From contig NZ_VEWK01000008.1 in the NCBI RefSeq assembly GCF_006376675.1, positions 175,835 to 239,834 of the forward strand: a stretch of 64,000 bases of DNA. Direction: 5' to 3'. The notes under the pieces are model-generated. The model was given only the letters and a program-made list of their open reading frames with translations, did not search any database and was not told where the DNA came from. Within the stretch, counting starts at the first letter, position 1, and every line of letters begins with the position of its first letter. Below are positions 63,923-64,000 of this stretch, piece after piece. A program made the translations under genes and the position numbers. This DNA comes from Brucella pecoris. Lineage in GTDB: Bacteria; Pseudomonadota; Alphaproteobacteria; Rhizobiales; Rhizobiaceae.

Positions 63923-64000
63923 TTGGGTGCGCCGAGCATGGCGCGTGGTGCGCAATCACCGTTTGACCGGGATGGTATCCGGTCGATGACTTGGAGGTGA
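63923..64000. other. right-edge remainder
   Basis: 78 bp after the leuA terminator. The last bases, CTTGGAGGTGA, look like a ribosome-binding site for a gene outside the window, but no start is visible. Confidence 0.35.

Noticed and set aside
1..64000. CRISPR arrays, prophage, transposases or integrases
   Set aside because: I saw no regularly spaced repeats and no reading frame resembling a transposase, integrase or phage structural protein.

Overview
The window looks like a chromosome segment of a Brucella/Ochrobactrum-group alphaproteobacterium (Rhizobiales). I infer this from gene content and protein character, not from a database search. The markers are a complete CtrA/ChpT/SciP cell-cycle set, eipA (DUF1134), a fused trpE(G) behind a WWW leader peptide, a choXWV-type choline transporter, a NolR-like ArsR regulator, and roughly 104-bp palindromic repeats resembling the Bru-RS family. 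No insertion sequence, prophage or CRISPR array is visible. One tRNA gene is present.

Layout. 1-4927: lysine/pipecolate catabolism (amaB fragment, hglS, LysR regulator, amaA). 5267-9060: Fe3+/phosphonate-type ABC importer. 9133-12555: acyltransferase-3 membrane protein and tex. 12755-14246: redox-type ArsR regulator plus Old Yellow Enzyme. 14291-16920: Lrp regulator divergent from arginase and ornithine cyclodeaminase. 17091-24632: a twin alpha/beta hydrolase facing a five-gene operon (carrier protein, acyl-CoA-dehydrogenase-like flavoprotein, amino acid:carrier-protein ligase, DUF1839, GH2 glycosidase). 24948-30719: truncated globin, small proteins, tRNA-Met, a sugar oxidoreductase/aminotransferase pair and an AbrB-type membrane protein. 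30889-38309: cell-cycle and envelope region (FliJ-like, ctrA, single-domain response regulator, chpT, eipA, coiled-coil membrane protein, sciP, mnmA). 38518-41564: EamA exporter, TrmH-type methylase, ArsR, HugZ-like protein. 41970-47412: dppABCDF. 47630-50708: choXWV on the minus strand. 51192-57712: DUF2333, Rsm22, LysR/EamA, MFS/MarR, Lrp. 57900-64000: a candidate small RNA, the trp leader and trpE(G), a CDF transporter, and the leu leader and leuA.

The most unusual locus is the operon at 18866-24632. A class-II synthetase homologue lacking a tRNA-binding arm would load an amino acid onto the small carrier protein. The DUF1839 protein has a Cys/His/Asp pattern like BtrH-type acyltransferases and could move the aminoacyl group to an acceptor. 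The flavoprotein and glycosidase suggest tailoring of an aminoacylated, perhaps sugar-containing, metabolite. The product is unknown.

Regulation is readable in several places. The trpE(G) and leuA attenuators each have a leader peptide rich in the cognate codon and mutually exclusive hairpins. Six CcrM-type GANTC sites lie in 132 bp upstream of ctrA. A near-consensus CtrA site lies upstream of sciP. Palindromic operators precede the ArsR and MarR genes. A strong promoter-terminator pair between an Lrp gene and the trp leader delimits a candidate noncoding RNA.
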